From the NCBI GenBank assembly GCA_000482145.1, contig AUXH01000212.1, positions 1 through 27,849 of the forward strand: 27,849 nt of DNA, read 5' to 3'. Position 1 is the stretch's first letter; each line of letters opens with the position of its first letter. This DNA is from Strigomonas culicis (taxonomy: Eukaryota > Euglenozoa > Kinetoplastea > Trypanosomatida > Trypanosomatidae). Made by a program: the position numbers and the translations under genes. The notes beneath the pieces are model-generated. The model did no database searches, was not told where the DNA came from, and saw only the letters and a list, made by a program, of their open reading frames with translations. Positions 25,126 to 27,849 of the stretch are shown here, piece after piece.

Positions 25126-26703
25126 TTACACCATCTCCACATCCGTCGCCTCCTCGCCACCTTGCAACTGGCGGTACTGCCAGCAGTCCCTCGCCCGCTG
25201 TACCGCGTAGTAGATGATAGCGCCCGCGACGAGCATGCACAAGGCCAACAGCACCGCGCCGCCGGTGGACAACCCAGCACTGCTGCTGCTGCTGCCATCA
25301 CTGCTGCTGCTGTTGTTGCTGCTCGTGGTGGAGGCAACGCAGTGGTAGTCCGAGAGGCGCAGCTGGTAGCCGTCCCCGCAGGCCAGCGCGGGGCACTGCT
25401 GGTGGTACACCAGGCACGCGGTCGTCAGAGTCACCGACGGATCCGTCGACGGGCAGTTCATGCGCGTCAGGAGGACGGGGTCGATGTGGCACAGCCCGGC
25501 CGCGGAGGTGGGCGCGGACGACGCCACCATGCGCGCAAAGTCCGCCAGCGGGCACACGTGATCCGTCGCGACGTACACCGCGCCGCTCGCGTCCACGCAG
25601 CGCAGCACGAACCCGTCCCACGCAAAGGTGTAGTTGGAGGCGGGCGTCACGCCGGGGTGGCCGCGCAGCACGCGCACCGCGTAGGCGCCGTCGTCCGTCC
25701 CCGCCGCGCCCCGCACGCGCAGCAGCTCCACCACGTAGGCGGTCGCGAAGGGCGGGAACAGTGCGTCGCCGCTGTTGTCAAGAAGGGTGGCGGCCAGCGG
25801 CGCGAGGGTGGTGTCGTGCGCGCTGTACTCCATCAGCCGGAACGTGTTGGTGCCGTTGAGGTGTGCCCGCATGTTGGCGATCAGCAGCTGGGCGAGCTGC
25901 TGCCCAGTGCTGCCCTGCTGCCGCTCCAGCGCGCTGCTCGCGTTGTACGCAAAGAGAAAGATGGAGCTGCACTCCAGCACCGCGCACACGTCCGCCTGGT
26001 GCTGCTGCAGCGTGGGGTAGTCGCCGAGCGTGCCGAGCGCCTCGTACGCGAGAGCGATGTCGCACAGCAGTTTCGCGCACTCCATGCGGTCGTCCCACGC
26101 CGCGCAGTAGCCCTGTGAGTGCGCCTCCGCCGCCATCGCGGCGAGCGTCGCGGCGGAGAGGGCGCGGTCGACCACCGGGTTGCACGCCGCGGCCTCTTCC
26201 GGCCCCCCGTAGTCGTACTTGGCGCGCAGCACGGGGATGGCGCCGCTGTTCAGCAGGCTGTCTGTCGGGTCGTCGATCGTGTGTATCGCGGGGTAGTACG
26301 CGCCCATGTCGGGGAAGAGCCCGCGCAGCAGCGCCGCCGCGCTCTGCAGGGTGCGCAGCACGTCGGTCGAGCGCGTGTGGGACACGCTGAGGTTGTAGGT
26401 GCGGTACGGCAGGAAGGGCGCGGCGGGGTCCACCACCGTCGCGTCCGTTGTGTAGCGGGCGCGCAGAAAGGCGCCGATGTTCGTGAGCATGCGCTGTCCG
26501 GGTACGTTGAGGTAGCCGCAGGGGTAGTCCGAGCCGCAGATGAGCGTCTGGTTGTGCCTCGGCAGCGCAGAGCGGGACCCGTGGCGGTGGATGACTTGCA
26601 CCTGCAGCAGCTCATAGGCCAGCGTCGCGCCGGCCACGGTCGAGGCACAGAGGGCGAGCGCGACAAGGAAGGCCACAGCCATCCATGTCGTGCCGACACG
26701 CAT
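25126..26703 (-). CDS. MBAP: Membrane-bound histidine acid phosphatase (525 aa)
   Basis: This is a type I membrane enzyme that hydrolyses phosphomonoesters at acid pH through a phosphohistidine intermediate. The signal peptide is about 1-25. The histidine acid phosphatase signature VIHRHGSR (37-44) gives His41 as nucleophile. HTRSTDVLRTLQSA (109-122) supplies conserved Arg residues, and the proton-donor motif is SAHDTTLAPL (294-303; His296-Asp297). N-glycosylation sequons occur at Asn51, 104, 254, 283, 357 and 464. A Ser/Asn-rich stalk (459-478) leads to one membrane helix (about 479-501). The cytoplasmic tail of about 24 residues contains YRQL (510-513, YxxL sorting type) and acidic residues. 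The layout matches the membrane-bound acid phosphatases of Leishmania and T. brucei, which reside in endosomes or lysosomes. It is the upstream gene of the - strand pair. Confidence 0.95.
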   Translation of the reverse strand: MRVGTTWMAVAFLVALALCASTVAGATLAYELLQVQVIHRHGSRSALPRHNQTLICGSDYPCGYLNVPGQRMLTNIGAFLRARYTTDATVVDPAAPFLPYRTYNLSVSHTRSTDVLRTLQSAAALLRGLFPDMGAYYPAIHTIDDPTDSLLNSGAIPVLRAKYDYGGPEEAAACNPVVDRALSAATLAAMAAEAHSQGYCAAWDDRMECAKLLCDIALAYEALGTLGDYPTLQQHQADVCAVLECSSIFLFAYNASSALERQQGSTGQQLAQLLIANMRAHLNGTNTFRLMEYSAHDTTLAPLAATLLDNSGDALFPPFATAYVVELLRVRGAAGTDDGAYAVRVLRGHPGVTPASNYTFAWDGFVLRCVDASGAVYVATDHVCPLADFARMVASSAPTSAAGLCHIDPVLLTRMNCPSTDPSVTLTTACLVYHQQCPALACGDGYQLRLSDYHCVASTTSSNNSSSSDGSSSSSAGLSTGGAVLLALCMLVAGAIIYYAVQRARDCWQYRQLQGGEEATDVEMV

Positions 26704-26714
26704 TGTTTTTTATT

Positions 26715-26724
26715 GGGGGGGGGG
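26715..26724 (-). repeat. C10 tract in the phosphatase 5' leader
   Basis: Ten G on the + strand, read as C10 in the mRNA, lie 11 nt before the phosphatase start codon. Confidence 0.9.
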
Positions 26725-26864
26725 TCCTGTCGTATTGTAGTTTGTGTATTGTACGTGCGGTTTCTTTTTTTCTTTCTTTTTATGTTTTGCTTATGTTTGC
26801 GTTATGCTTCTACTAGTAGAGATGTGAGGATGCACGTACAACCGCAAGGGTGCCCTCTTGTCAA

Positions 26865-26926
26865 CTTGCGTCCGTGAAAACAGAGAAGAAAGAAGAAAAC
26901 AAGAGGAACAAAAAAGAAAAAAAAGT
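26865..26926 (-). promoter_or_regulatory. Polypyrimidine tract and probable splice acceptor for the phosphatase
   Basis: On the - strand a T/C-rich tract (26926 down to about 26876) is followed by AG at 26866-26865. This would give a leader of about 160 nt. Other AGs nearer the gene are possible. Confidence 0.45.
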
Positions 26927-27519
26927 CAAACAAATAAACAAATAAAACAACAGGGAAGTATCGCAAAGGAATGGCTTCGCTTCGCTGCGGCGTACACCAT
27001 TATCCGTAGGTCTAGGTAGAGCCTAACCACTTGTAGAATTCCTCTTTTCAATAATAACAGTGCCAAAGCCATCCAAAAATAAAACTATTATAATGAAACG
27101 AATTCAACTGAAGATGCAATATTTTTCTTTTTTTTCTCCCTTTTATCGTGTTTTCCTTGTTTTCTGCATATAATTCGTGGTAGAATAATCAAAAGAATAA
27201 CGTAAAGAAAATGCAGATGCCGACACCAGCTCTTTTGGATTTGCTCACACAAAAAAAAAAAAAAGCAATGAAAACAAAAAAGAGAAACACACTTATGAAG
27301 AAAGACACGCGATGTCAAAAGACGAAAAAATAAGAATTAAGGAGAGAACAATACATTTCATTCCGCGTGAGTGTTTACATGATTGATACATCACAAGCGA
27401 TGGAATACATTAAACTACCCAATTGTTATTTTACTATTTTTCCGTATTAAGTTTACCATAAAATATTTTGCTATACAGTACCTCATGCGATGTGCGAGAA
27501 AGAGGTCCTCTATCTCCTC

Positions 27520-27573
27520 AAAATCCAAGGATCCCTGTCGTGGCAGGGTGCAGGGGTGGGCGGGACGGATTTT
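27520..27573. repeat. Nested inverted repeat, possible small structured RNA
   Basis: AAAATCC (27520-27526) pairs with GGATTTT (27567-27573). Inside, CCCTG (27533-27537) pairs with CAGGG (27544-27548) around a 6-nt loop. The enclosed DNA is markedly GC-rich within an AT-rich spacer. Confidence 0.4.
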
Positions 27574-27662
27574 CGAAAGAAAAGAAAGAATACTCTTTAA
27601 AGTACAGAAGAGGAGGACCAAGCGAATGAAACCAAATCCATCATGAAATACCCTACACGTTC

Positions 27663-27679
27663 GAGAACGAATCGTTCTC
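27663..27679. repeat. 17-bp perfect palindrome
   Basis: GAGAACGAATCGTTCTC is a perfect dyad of 8 + 1 + 8 bases in the AT-rich spacer. Confidence 0.85.
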
Positions 27680-27849
27680 TTCTCCATTACACTCCTTGCC
27701 TACTCCGTAATTCCATTTTCTCCGCGAGCTAACAAAAAAAAAAAGAACAGGAAAAGAATCACAGTAGAATCGAAAGAAATCTCAAGAATCATGGCTAGGT
27801 AGCTTTTTAAACCCCCGATTCGCTGCACGTCGCGACGAAGACCACTGAG

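Larger units (their letters stand above)
26704..27849. other. AT-rich region without a recognisable gene
   Basis: This 1,146-bp region reaches the window end. On the - strand it starts with the phosphatase leader and splice signal. No frame has coding character; the 76-90 codon frames are AT-rich and lack upstream splice signals. Inverted repeats occur at 27520-27573 and 27663-27679. The rest probably belongs to the 3' UTR of a - strand gene beyond the window. Confidence 0.6.

Noticed and set aside
27598..27609. A 12-base match (TAAAGTACAGAA) to the complement of the trypanosomatid spliced-leader exon
   Set aside because: The match does not extend on either side, and a guide RNA would pair on both sides of an unpaired target base, not continuously. 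A chance match is the simpler explanation.
27383..27687. Overlapping 87- and 90-codon frames near the window end
   Set aside because: They are AT-rich, overlap on opposite strands, lack splice signals, and neither resembles a protein family.
1..27849. Retroelements, transposons or telomeric repeats
   Set aside because: No reverse transcriptase, transposase, long terminal repeats, telomere hexamer arrays or CRISPR-like spaced repeats were seen.

Overview
The window looks like nuclear DNA of a kinetoplastid protist, most likely a trypanosomatid; I cannot fix the genus. The supports are: intronless, GC-rich coding blocks on one strand separated by AT-rich spacers; a pyrimidine tract followed by AG just upstream of nearly every start codon (the trans-splicing signal for the spliced leader); family content (a 1,700-residue clathrin heavy chain, a membrane-bound histidine acid phosphatase, Arg-rich presequences on proteins probably sent to the mitochondrion); and a tRNA/snRNA cluster where two opposing gene arrays meet. 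No bacterial-style operons, CRISPR arrays or transposons are visible.

Layout. From 1 to 22.7 kb all genes are on the + strand, as one polycistronic unit: a short Lys/Arg/Ala-rich hypothetical protein (136-549), an SSAT-type GNAT acetyltransferase (833-1342), clathrin heavy chain (1832-6934), a large probably mitochondrial protein of unknown function with Asn/Gln runs (7850-12331), a protein whose N-terminal part resembles the SNAPc subunit SNAP43/SNAPC1 (12591-14225), a divergent probably mitochondrial DEAD-box protein (14471-16987), an unknown protein with a repeated TYRxDY motif (17364-18626) and a HEAT-like protein with a CDK-site-rich N-terminal region (19465-22686). From 23.9 to 26.7 kb two genes lie on the - strand: a RimJ/RimL-type GNAT acetyltransferase and a membrane-bound acid phosphatase. 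The last 1.1 kb has no convincing gene.

Between the arrays (22687-23911) is a convergent strand-switch region. It holds two identical tRNA-Thr(AGT) genes on the - strand and, 98 bp from the 5' end of the second, a divergent + strand gene that I identify as U4 snRNA. The U4 call rests on a 5' end that pairs with U6 stem II, a kink-turn 5' stem-loop, an Sm site, a 3' hairpin and a T8 terminator. This matches the known kinetoplastid arrangement in which a divergent tRNA supplies the Pol III promoter boxes for an adjacent small RNA gene.

The protein genes are mostly functionally unrelated neighbours, as is usual in polycistronic units. Loose links are clathrin with the acid phosphatase, whose cytoplasmic tail carries a YxxL sorting motif, and a possible SNAPc subunit near a U4 gene. 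I see no wholly new multi-gene system. The items most worth a second look are the U4/tRNA-Thr cluster, the modified DEAD-box protein with a Cys/His insert, the 20-bp perfect hairpin downstream of clathrin, the CDK-site cluster, and the poly-C tracts in both - strand leaders.
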